A stretch of 64,000 bases of DNA, taken from contig CM045761.1 in NCBI GenBank assembly GCA_025200525.1, forward strand, positions 202,670,321 through 202,734,320, in the 5' to 3' direction. Below, piece by piece: positions 49,006-59,646 of the stretch. Within the stretch, counting starts at the first letter, position 1. Every line of letters starts with the position of its first letter. Position numbers and translations under genes: made by a program. The notes beneath the pieces were generated by a model. That model was not told the origin of the DNA and made no database searches. It worked only from the letters and a program-made list of their open reading frames with translations. Origin of the DNA: Camellia lanceoleosa. Lineage: Eukaryota; Streptophyta; Magnoliopsida; Ericales; Theaceae.

Positions 49006-50871
49006 AAAAATAATTATATGGCTATACATATCTAATGGTGAAATTCATCATCAAAAAGTTTGTTTTATTCAAATTACTATACCAGTATTTTGTTTAGTTA
49101 GTTATGTGTTTGATTTTGTATTTTTAGACTTCATTCGTTTGTGATTAAAAAATTAGAGATTATTTGGAATAATGTAAATAAGTATATTTTTTTATTTTTT
49201 ACGAAAAGATGTCTTATTTTTTCTATGAAGGAAAATATCATAAATATGAGCGTGCCAACACTACAAAAAAATTGACTTTTTGCGACGGTAAAATACCGTC
49301 GCTAATGCTCCTAATGCCGTCGCTAATACTTTTTGCGACGGCAAAATGACTTTTTGCGACGGCAGGAGGGGGTCGCAAATGCAGGGGTTGCAAAAGAGTT
49401 TTTGCGACGGCAAGTGCCGTCGCTAATGTTTTGCGACGGCATTTTTGCCTTTTTGCGACGGCACCGTGCAGTCGCTAATAACGTTTGAAATTTCTTGACT
49501 TTTTTGCGACAGCCCTATTTTACCGTCGCTAAAAATGTTATTTGAGACGGCAAAAAATACCGTCGCTAATAGTCTTTTTTTTTTTTTGACAAAAACACTG
49601 TTTTTGCGGCGGTGTGGTGCCGTCGCAAAAAGTATAAAAAATATGAAATTTTTTATTTTTTGCGACAGTGTAATGCCGTCGCAAAAAATATTAAAAAATA
49701 ATAAAATTTCTATTTTCAATAATAAAATTTCTATTTTTTGCGACAGTATAATGTCGTCGCAAAAAGTAAAACCTGTAACAAAATTAATAAAAATATTAAA
49801 ATTTTCTATTTTGTGCCGTCTCTCACTCTCTAAAAGTTGATTATTTACATTCCATTCACAAAAACATCATCACAAAAAATAAAAATTGATAAAACCATCA
49901 AATTCAATATTTTACAAAGAACAATAAAACTGTACATGTTCATAAAAGCATATTTAAATTATAAAATTCACCCCAATCCTAAAAAAATAATAATAATAAA
50001 ATAAAATCTAAAATTCACCAATCAGCACATTGTATATTTAAATGCACTTACAAAAAATAAAAAAATAAAAAATTTCCAACAAGATTTCAATTTTGAGCCT
50101 ATTTCAAAAATCAAGCTGCAAATTCTTTACTTCTAGAATCAGATCTTCCCCTCGGCAAAATTTATCCTTTTGACCTACAAATAAATAGATAACAGTTGCA
50201 AATTATAATCTTTTGGAAAAACCAACTATTTAAACACCAGTAATAAAGACAATGAAGACTGTGGAAAGAACACTTATGTTGTCATCAGGAACAACTGCAT
50301 ATCTCTCAATTGGAGAAACCAAAGCTTTCCCTGCTCACAAAAAAAAAAAAAAAACTAAGGATCATGGAAATCCTATTCAAAAAAAATAGTATTGGTTGAA
50401 ATGCCAAATAACAGTAATAGTAAAGCAACTTTACAATCCTATTCATGGAAATCCTATAACAAGCATAGCATAATGCAAGAAGTTGGTAATCAATGGTGTT
50501 TAATAACTGTTTTGTGTTTGTGTGTGACAACTTAAACTCCTTCAAGGAAGTATCATGCATGTAGCAGTATCTTTTATTATAAGATACAATTGGCATCGTC
50601 ATAAAACCCTCAAACCTTGGCACATAAGGATCATAATAATTTCAAATTGATGTCCCATTCTAAATTTCTAATAATGATACTGCAGGTTAAGCAACTGAGG
50701 GTCATTAAAGAAATATACTAAAAGTTAATTGGCCAACAAAAAATAGAAAACCTTACAATAAGAAGGTGCTAAAAAATTAAGTACAAACCATGGAACTCAA
50801 TTCAATACCTCAATATAAATAATACAGAAACAGTGCAATGAATTGAAAAGAGGTATGCTCATATTGCTTAC

Positions 50872-50935
50872 CTCCATGGCCATCATAAACACCAAAGAAA
50901 GACGTGGATGTATCCAAATCCAGATGAGCTGCATG
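50872..50935 (-). pseudogene. Captured PP2C protein phosphatase exon
   Basis: After an AG acceptor the 64-bp exon reads HAAHLDLDTSTSFFGVYDG followed by HG and ends at GAG|GTAAG. FFGVYDGHGG is the metal-binding motif of PP2C phosphatases. H-A-A..LDLD..TSFFGVYDGHGG matches plant PP2Cs whose first intron falls after MEDA, so the exon borders look native. No neighbouring PP2C exon was found. It is a single captured exon inside CACTA 2. Confidence 0.78.
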
Positions 50936-51146
50936 CTTTAGAACACAAGAACACCTCATATGAGTACAACACATAATCAGCTAAATAACAAATTAAACAA
51001 AAATTTTAACCAGAATGCCACTAATTTTCCCTACTCTACCCCATGAAACCTTTAATGTGAAATCCAAGGCTTAACAAACTACTTTCAAGGTAAAATAAGA
51101 GTAATATGTTATGGATATTCATCAAAAAGGAAAGTTGCTTTACTAT

Positions 51147-51275
51147 GTGCTCATGCTCATTTATAAACAACCTCATTTATAAACAACCTGCTCATGCTCA
51201 TTTTCGACAGAGTAGTAAAATGAAATTTGAGAATCAAATAACCTGCTCATGCTCATTTATAAACAACCTGTTAGG
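51147..51275. repeat. Short tandem repeats in CACTA 2
   Basis: CTCATTTATAAACAACCT and TGCTCATGCTCATTT units are repeated three to four times. An ATAGCATAGCATAGCATAG run lies at about 51302-51390. Confidence 0.7.
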
Positions 51276-51820
51276 CTGTTATTGTAAGACAAACAAACAA
51301 ATCATAGCATAGCATAGCAGATTTTGCAAGACTTGCTTAATTAAATAACAAACCAACCAACATTAACAGAGCATAGCATAGCATAGCATTTTATTTTCTC
51401 TAGCTCAATTTCTTTGTTAAACAGACCAGCTCAATTAAATAACAAATCAGCTCAATTTCTTTATTAACAGAGCATAGCATCAAACACAGTTAACAACTTT
51501 TAGACCAGTTCATAGCATCAGACCAGTTCATGGTAAAGCTCAATTCATGTAACAACTTTTAAACTCAATTCATAGCAATTTTCATGGTGGAAAAAAAGTA
51601 TCTTGGAAATGGGAAAGACAATAAATGGCTAATTTTCATGACAATCCTTTATTTTCCAGTATTCACATTCCATTAACTACTGATGATGCAGTTTTATTTG
51701 CAATATGGTGCTGCAAATCATCTGGGATACCTCTGCAAGGGGGTTGATTAGGTGATTGCCTATGTAGTTTTTAAACAAAAGTAATAAAACATGAATGTTT
51801 ATTTCATTCATTTCACTTAC

Positions 51821-51940
51821 CATAAAGAACTGCTCCAATAAAAGCATCTCCAGCACCTGTTGTGTCAACAAGTTCTGAGGGTGGTATCTTCTCAGCTGTT
51901 CCAACAAATAACCTCCCACTCACAGTCCCTATCCCATTAT
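51821..51940 (-). pseudogene. Captured pfkB-family carbohydrate kinase exon
   Basis: The 120-bp exon with AG/GT borders reads NGIGTVSGRLFVGTAEKIP, PSELVDTTGAGDAFIGAVLYG. DTTGAGDAF is pfkB signature 2: the anion hole and the catalytic Asp of GAGD. GTAEKIPPSELVDTTGAGDAFIGAVLY fits plant pfkB-like sugar kinases rather than inositol 3-kinase. The next expected exon (MPPEKMLPFA..) is absent: the sequence to the left (51680-51760) does not continue it. It is a fragment from a different pfkB gene than the one at 48.1-48.4 kb. Confidence 0.8.
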
Positions 51941-52979
51941 CTAAAACATGAAGCACAAAAGTAACTTTTTTAATTATAGACTCTACCAATTTCACCATAG
52001 CTTTCCTTTCACAAACTCTATTCATATTCAATCATCGAGATTGAACAAATCAATTTCAAAGTATTATTTGTTCCAAAAAAAATAAAATTCAATGTAGTAT
52101 TTTTCAACAAGCATTAAAATTGATGGATGAAAATTAACAGAAATTTTAATGTTCGTTATTTTAGTTTAAAGTACTTGTTTTATTTAACTTAAATCTTGTG
52201 TAATGTATACTCTTCTAAAATTAAACTGTACAACATGGGTGTGCATTGAAAAGGTTCTGCAAAATTTTATTTTATAGAAGCAATAAACATAACAATGAAC
52301 CAAAGATTCAGCTCTCATTTGTGGTTTCACAAAACTACTTACCCCAAAGGAGCAATACATCAATACTAGTTCCATATTAAAAAACACACTAGTCAGAAAA
52401 CTTATGACCCACATAACACACACCCCTTTGGCAAAGTTTAATCAACAAAAAATTTAACTTCAAGAATGATGATACAAAAAATTTTTTGTACTTCACACTA
52501 TGTTTGATAACCTAAGAGATGATACAAAGAATTTAACTTAAAAAAAGGCATTTCTTTATTCAATAATCACAATATATATATATATATATATATAATCAGA
52601 CACTGGATCGAAGTAAAATCAGAGTTCCTAAATATATATATAATCAGACATTGGTGCTACATGGATATAGTTGTCCCTTACAATAAAGAAAACAACAAAC
52701 AAACAGAGTTCCTAAATAGAGAAGCATGAATAATTAGGTAATCTACAAAACTAACCTGGCAAGAAAACCCAAATTTAACTTTCAAGCTCTCCGAATCGGC
52801 TGTGTTGTAATCTAGAAAACCCAAATTTAAGAACCATCATAAGAACAGTCGGAAGGGGGAAGGTGAAAAAATCAAAAACCCAGAAAATGGGGAGAAGAAG
52901 AGAAAAGAAGAAAAGAAAAAGAGAAGAGAAGAAAAGAAAAGGGAAGAAGAAGAAGGAGAGAGAGATACCTCAGTGTATA

Positions 52980-53055
52980 TTGCCGTTTAGTGTAGATCGA
53001 TCGGCGTTTAGTATAGATCGATCGGCGTTCGGTGTAGATCGTCGGACGGCGACGA
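52980..53055. repeat. 27-bp tandem repeat, three copies
   Basis: GTTTAGTGTAGATCGATCGGC-type units (contain GTAGATCGATCGGCGTT) repeat three times with small changes. They are followed by a (GA)n run. GC-richer than the rest of CACTA 2; possibly the leader of a former gene. Confidence 0.7.
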
Positions 53056-53064
53056 TGGGTAGGG

Positions 53065-53098
<34 letters not shown>

Positions 53099-53629
53099 GT
53101 CCATCTCTATGTGTTGTGTTTTCCATCGAAGAAATTAGGGCAAAATGAGACAAATGAGAGAGAGAGTTTACCTGTGAGAGTGATGTGAGGGACTCGATTA
53201 GATTTAGGGTTTTTTTTTTTTTTTTGGTTCAAGGGGGGAGCGGGAGTGGAAAAAATAAAGACGCGGGGAATGAAAAATAAAAATAAAAAAATAATAATAA
53301 TAATAATTAAATAAATTTATTTTTTGTTAAAATATATATATATATATATTTTTTTTTTGTAGTTAATGAAATTTTTTAAAATTTTTTTTTTTTTTAGTTA
53401 TTAAGATTGAAAGTTTATTTATTTCATTTTTATTTTAATGAAAAAAAATATCATTATTTTTTATTTTGTAGAAGTAGGGGTAATATATATTTTAATGAAA
53501 AATATTTTTCACTAAAATAAAAGTTAATTTTCTGTAGTCAATGAAAAATATTTTTCTGCGGCCTATTTTTTTTTTATTACTAAAAATCATGAACTAATTT
53601 TTTGTAATAGAAGAAAATGAGTGGCAACA

Positions 53630-55170
53630 GTAGTGAAGGTGGTGGATAAGAGATGATGGTGGTGGTGGTGATGGTGATGGCGAAAGAGATTAGTGGTGAA
53701 GTTGTGGTAGTGGTAGTGTAAATGGAGTGGCAGAGGTGAAAGAGAGGTAATGGTAGTAATAGTGGCAGTAGTGGTAATGGTGGTAGTGGAGTGGTGACGA
53801 TAGTAGTAGTAATGGTAGTCGTAGATGTGAAGTGGCGACAGTAGAAGTAATGGTGGTGGTGGAATGGTGTTTGCAGTAGTAGTAAAGGTGGTAGAAGAGA
53901 TGGGTGGTGAGAGAGAGAAGACAGATAGAGAAATAGAGAGAAACAATAGATGAAAGAGACATATAAAAAAAGAGCGAAAATAGATGAACGTGAGAGAGAA
54001 TAGAAAAATAGAGAGATAGAGAGAAGATAGATGAGTGAGAGAGACAGAGAGAGAGAGAAGATAGGTGAGTGAGAGAGACAGAGAGAGAGAGAAGAGAGAT
54101 GAGCGAGAGAGACATAGAGAGAAGACAAATGAGAGAGATAGAGAGAAGAAAGATGAACGAAAGACACAGACAGCATGCATAAATGCAGACAGAGAAAGAA
54201 GAGTAATGAGTGAAAGAGAGAAAAAAAACAATGGTGGTAGTTGAATGGCATTTGCAGTAGTGGTAAATGTGGTAGAGAAGATTGGTGGTGAGAGAGAGAT
54301 GAGTGAGAGACGAATAGAAAAGAGATAGAGGCAGAGAAAGAGATAGAGTGATGAGCGAGAAAGAGACAAAGTGGTCGCTAAAAGTGCATTTTCTTGTAGT
54401 AGATCGATAAATCAAAAGGGAGCTCAATAAATAAAGAAGACAGATAATTCAAAACTATTTTCAAAACTTAATTCAAATCAATTTTTTAAATATTTAAATA
54501 TTTTAATTTTGTGAGAGACAGATAAAGAAGACAGATAGAGAGAGAGACATAGATAGAGTGATGAGCGAGAGAGAGAGATAGACAAAGTGGTTGCTAAAAG
54601 TGTATTTTCTTATAGTGGATCGATAAATCGAGAAGGAGCTCGATAAATAGAGAAAATTAAAGTAAGAGAGTGAGCAAGGCGAACATAGTGAGAGAGAAAT
54701 AGACAAATAGACAAGTAGACAGAGAGAGAGAGAAGAGTGATGAGTGAGAGAGAGACAGGGAGAGACAGATAAAACAGAAAAGAGATAGAAAAAGAAAGAG
54801 ATTGAGAGATAGAAAAAGAAAGAAACAAGAGATGAGCGAGAGATAGACAAAAAGAGAGAGATATAGAACGAAAAGAGATGAGCAAGAGAGAGACACAGAA
54901 ACAGAAGAGAAATGAGCGAGAGAGATGGAGAGAGAGAGAACAAAAAGAAATGAGAGAGATAGAGATAAGAGAGATGAGCGAGAGAGACAGAAAGAGAAAA
55001 CAGATGAGAGAAATAGAGAGAAGAGAGATAGGCGAGAGACACAGAGAGAAAATAAGAAAGAGAAACAGGCAGACATAGAAAGAAGAGTGATAAGTGAAAG
55101 AGATAAAGAGAAGAGAGAGAGAGATAGAGACAAAGACACAGAGACAGGAAGATGAAAAAATGAATGAAAA
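53630..55170. repeat. Long purine-rich (GA) minisatellite tract
   Basis: On the plus strand almost only A, G and scattered T occur for about 1.5 kb. First come GGTGGTGGTGATGG/TAGTAG triplets (53630-53900). Then degenerate 30-35-bp units built on GAGAGATGAGCGAGAGAGACAGAGAG run to 55150. Two embedded CACTA-end-like strings (TTTTCTTGTAGT at 54391, TTTTCTTATAGTG at 54605) are followed by similar GATCGATAAATC sequence. The long minus-strand ORFs over it (Ser/Leu-rich) are artefacts of this composition. Confidence 0.8.
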
Positions 55171-55674
55171 GAGAAATGTTATATCAAAAGAGTAAGACGA
55201 CATTGTTTTTTTTATTTTTTTTTTGCGACAGAAAAATACCGTTGAATTTATTCAAACCATTTTGTGACTGTATATATATGAAGCTATCTCAAAACCACAA
55301 TCACTATGCTAAGTTAGAGTTTTCCAAAAACTCTTTTGAGAAAATTATACTTTCTTGTTTTCCGTATTATATTGTTTTTATTGAATTTTTTTTAATATTT
55401 TAAGTATTTTTTAAAATTTTTAGACACACCGAACATAAATACACCTAAAAATTAAAAAAATTGTAAAAAAAATCTTTTAAAAATTCACTAAATACCAAAA
55501 ATATAATAATTCAATACATTTTTTTGTATTTTTATGTATTTATTAATTTTTAAAAATATTTTTTCATATTTTTTTATTTTTTAGATACATCTAAGTAAGA
55601 TACATCTAAAAAAAATATTTAAAATTTAAAAAATATCCACTAAAAACAAAAAAACACGAAAGCCATTTTTCTAT

Positions 55675-55993
55675 GACAGAAAATGCCGCTCAAAAAGCGG
55701 AGTATTTGCACGGCACCATTTGTCGTCTCAAAAAGCGAGCATTTATGACGGCACTAGTTGCGTCTCAAAAATGAGAGTATTTATGACAGCAGATAAATAC
55801 CGTCATAAATACTCTCATTTTTGAGACGGCAAATTGTCGTCATAAATACTCTACTTTTTTGAGACGGCAATTTTCTGCCGTCGCAAATACTCGCTTTTTT
55901 GAGACGGCATTTTTTCTGATAAAAAAAGACTTTTGAGACGGGCAAGCGCCGTCGGAAATAGTTCCGTCTCATATACCCAGTTTTCTTGTAGTG
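55675..55993. repeat. Right subterminal repeats of CACTA 2
   Basis: At least six copies of TTTTTGAGACGGCA or its inverse TGCCGTCTCAAAAA (with variants) in alternating orientation, some pairing into hairpins such as AATACTCTCATTTTTGAGAC. CACTA transposases bind subterminal repeats of this kind. Confidence 0.75.
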
Positions 55994-55996
55994 CAA

Positions 55997-58721
55997 CAAG
56001 GATTGAAAAATCCTTACAGATTAAATTCAAGCCAATTATCAAGCGATTGTATTGACGGTTCTTTTGCCTTAACAAAGAGGACTTCAAAATTGCCAAGTGT
56101 AAAGAAAAGAAAAATTAAAAGAAGAATGAGGGAGATGGAGAATGACGATTGAGTGAACAATCAAAATAATAATTACTTACCTCTACTCCTATGCTTCGAA
56201 AAGAAAGTGCATAAAATGCTTCGAAAAATAAATGTTTCGAAATATAAATCTATATTAAACTACTCTTAAGATTAGGAAAATGACAAGAAATATTAAAATC
56301 AATTGTCTTTGATTTTAATTCTGGATCATTTACAATGTAACAATGAATGACTATTTATAGACAAATATTTTTAAGAAAAAACTTTCAGCAATAACTACCC
56401 AAATAACCATCAAAAACTACTTATTTTTCCATCTTCATTCCCACAATGCCATATATTCCTTCATGTCTTCATAACTTCCTGAAACTCCAATTAATGCTCC
56501 ATGTTCTCCACTTCATTCTCCATCATTTTTTCACATTTCATAATTTCTCATAACCTCCAAATGAATAGGAGGATGCCACATATCCTGCAATTATATAAAT
56601 AATAAATAATAATAAAAATTATAAATTTATAGTGCCAACAGATGTACAAAAAAATAGAAAGGTGATGTAACTCAAATAAATGCACTTATTTAATTTATGC
56701 CAAATAATACCTTAGTCTATTGGTTAAAAAACTTATTTTACAAAAAATACATTAACTCAATTATCTAACTCATTCCTTGCAAAAAAAAACTTTAGCCACT
56801 TAAAAAAAATGTTAGAAGAGCTAAATAATTAAGAAGATATCAAATAAGCTAACTTTTTTTGCGTTAATTTTTTTTGTAAACTTATTTTTATCAATAAATT
56901 AGTTTTTTTTTAGCTAACTCACAAAAAGCTTTAGTGATTGACATGAAATGATAAAAGATGACAATATTCACAATTAACTAGTTATGTTCATCTAATCAAT
57001 TACGAAATTAATTATAAAATAAATATTTTTTTGTAGGTTATGGAAGCATCTATATCTATATCTATATCTATATTTGCTGATAAAAAAAAAATGGAAGCAT
57101 CTATATTTTGTGTGATATAAGGATCATCTCAACAATTAAACAGTGTATATAATTATAAATGAACTTAATATTAATATAAAAATTTAACGAATTTTAAAAT
57201 ATATTCAACCGTGAGTGATTTACATAACTCCAACTCATGTATCATTGTAGCAAAGTAGTTTCCTCTAGTTGTCAACATCAGCCTAATAGAAATTGTTATC
57301 CTACTTCTATTTAGGAACGTTTTTAGATACTCATCGATTCGACTTGGATCAGTGCAATATCTATACTACAAAAAGAAGAAGAAGAAGAAGAAGAAGAATT
57401 TGATCACATTAGATATGGATTCAGTTTTTAGTTACTTTCCATAATTTTATACCAAACTTCTTATATGAGTGTGAGACTCATACAAACTCACATGTCTGTG
57501 AGAGATTTGATAAAATTTTTAATAAATCATTTGAGATCTCTACCATAACCCAACAACATAAGATCTAGATTCAGTTATTAAAAATCTATTAATTAAGTGT
57601 ATATTGTGTAGCATTAAGTGTTGCGGGTCCTTTTTATAAAAATAATGAAAAAAAAGTCTAGCGACCTAGATTTAACTACTCAGATTTTTTTTGAATGGGA
57701 GATTGTGCAGTGAAAATATGTGTGGTGTGAAGAGTTTATATGTAAAATAAATCTAAACTATAAGATAATAATTTTAAATAATTTATAAATAATTAAAATT
57801 AAATTTATAATATCGCTAAAATAATAATATACAGTTAATAGGTAATAAGTGCGCTCGGCATTTGGAGCCATCATCATTGGTGTGTTTATTAAATTTAAAA
57901 GGTCTACAATTTACTAAATTTTCCATCTTTGTCTACTATATTTTTAAATTTATTATTGTTTAATTTGGAATAACAATTTCTAGTCTAAGTCTTTATTAAA
58001 TTTAAATGTATATTAATCAAATTTTAAAGTTTTTTTGGTTGAAATTTAGTTATTCTGGTTGGGCATGTTTGTGTTACACCCCACTAAGATAATACTATTC
58101 TTCTAGATTAATTACGCTTTTTTTTTTTTCAATTATATCAAATTAGATATTTCTAAAAAACCGTAAAGAAGTCCCATTATGAAGATGTGAAAGTGAAGCA
58201 ATTTTAATTATTAAATTTAATTGTGTAATTTTTAAAAGGGAGATAATAAATAATTGAGTAGACAAAATGTAATTAATTATTTTCTTTGTAAATGAGCAGA
58301 ACGGTTTTAAGGCCGGCGGCCTCTATGATTCTCCGCTCTGTCCATTTGTTTTAATTTCATGTTAGGAAATGTCATTTTTTTGTTTACCAAAAACAAAAAG
58401 GTCATTGTTTTTAAGGGTGGGGACGTGACATCCAACCAATTGGGAAAGAAGCATTTGCAACTATAATAATCTTGTGTTTATTCTTTTTTATTTACCATGT
58501 ATTATGACTATATTATTTTAATTGGTTGTACAATTTATGTGTCTATTAATAGAACACATTATTATATAATAAAACTATTCAATTAGTATAACATTATAAT
58601 TGTCATTATCATACTAATGAACATTTAAAAATAAATAAATAAATTCAAAGCAAAAACAAAAAAATGGTACCAAAATTTTATCAAATATAATTGTTGGCTT
58701 TTTGACTTTTGAAGGGTATTT
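55997..58721. other. AT-rich intergenic with repeat fragments
   Basis: 55994-56130 is the downstream half of the CACTA 2 insertion target. There is a partial hAT-type MITE at about 57460-57550 (GTGTGAGACTC..CACATGTCTGTGAG), a (TATATC)n run (57046-57075) and an (AAG)n run (57372-57398). No gene was recognised. Confidence 0.5.
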
Positions 58722-59553
58722 TTGTAAATGCGAGCTTGCCAGTAAAGATCAATCAGTTCTTACAGAAATGTTAATTGCCAACCAATTATCAAACGATTAT
58801 GTTTTAGTTCTTTTAGCCTCAATGAAGATGACTTTTACTGGTGACTTGACTTAGGAGAAATTAAACAAAATAACAGTTAAATGAAGAGCAATTGAAGTAT
58901 TTCATTAGAATGAAAACTTATAATGATCTAAACTCAGCCTCGTAGAGGTTTACAGCAACAATCTACTTGAAACTACTCCTATGAATGAAGTGCAGTGTAG
59001 GAATTTAAAGTACAGGAATGTAAAGAGCATGAATTTAAAGAACTGGAAATGTAAAACTGGAAAAAAAATATGTAAAGTAAAACTGGTTTGTATGATCTGA
59101 GTCTGGGGCTTTTTCTGGGGTCTTCTCTACTATTTATACTACTCAAGGGTGACCATCGAATTGCATTTCCAACCGTCGAACTGCTCCTCCATGATCATCG
59201 ATCATGTTGCCCCAATATTAGCTCCATTACGCCATTACTTGCAGTTAAGCTTCCCTCCTAAATTTGAATATGAAATGTGAGTAACCGTTGAAGCCACGTC
59301 ACTTTGTATCCCTTTGTTGATCTGCTGCTACTCAGATCTTTTAATAACCAATACTAACTGCCACGTGTACGATCAGGATCGAGGACTTGAATAGTCTTCC
59401 TATATTACCCTTATTTCGCCACGCGTCGAATTGTAATTGGCTCGTACAAAATATGTAGCCAACATTACCCCTCGCACTAATATACCAAATATCTGGTGAT
59501 ATTAGTGGATCAAAGTCTTTTCCCACGTCTTAGAACGTGCATGGTTTCTAGCA
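58722..59553 (+). repeat. LTR- or leader-like region preceding the unknown ORF
   Basis: The first 130 bp are homologous to the sequence flanking CACTA 2 (CCAATTATCAAACGATTATG against CCAATTATCAAGCGATTGTA), so this is a dispersed repeat. The rest (to 59540) is GC-richer and has CCACGTGT and CCACGCGTCG motifs. It could be a 5' LTR, but no matching 3' LTR is in the window. Confidence 0.35.
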
Positions 59554-59646
59554 ATGCAACTGTCATTTATCATCTGCATTAAACTCCCCTTCAATCTTTT
59601 GAACACCTCCACCACCTTAGTATTCGAACAGACTGGTACACTTTTT

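Larger units (their letters stand above)
49259..55993. mobile_element. CACTA transposon 2, 6.7 kb, carrying host gene fragments
   Basis: Left end CACTACAAAAAAATTGACTT and right end, as complement, CACTACAAGAAAACTGGG. The triplet CAA flanks both sides (49256-49258 and 55994-55996). The left 500 bp is packed with TTTTTGCGACGG/CCGTCGC motifs in both orientations; the right 320 bp (55675-55993) with TTTTTGAGACGGC and inverses. A related sequence without the insertion exists at about 58722-58850. No transposase domain was found. Inside on the minus strand are one PP2C exon (50935-50872) and one pfkB exon (51940-51821). 53630-55170 is a purine-rich tandem-repeat tract. Confidence 0.85.

Noticed and set aside
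53587..54427. Long minus-strand ORFs (up to 260 codons), Ser/Leu-rich, over the GA tract
   Set aside because: Three frames are open at once because the complement is polypyrimidine; composition is pure low complexity, no start context or domain.
54503..55203. Minus-strand ORFs of 160-197 codons and plus-strand Glu/Arg-rich ORFs
   Set aside because: Same simple-sequence artefact as above, open in several frames on both strands.
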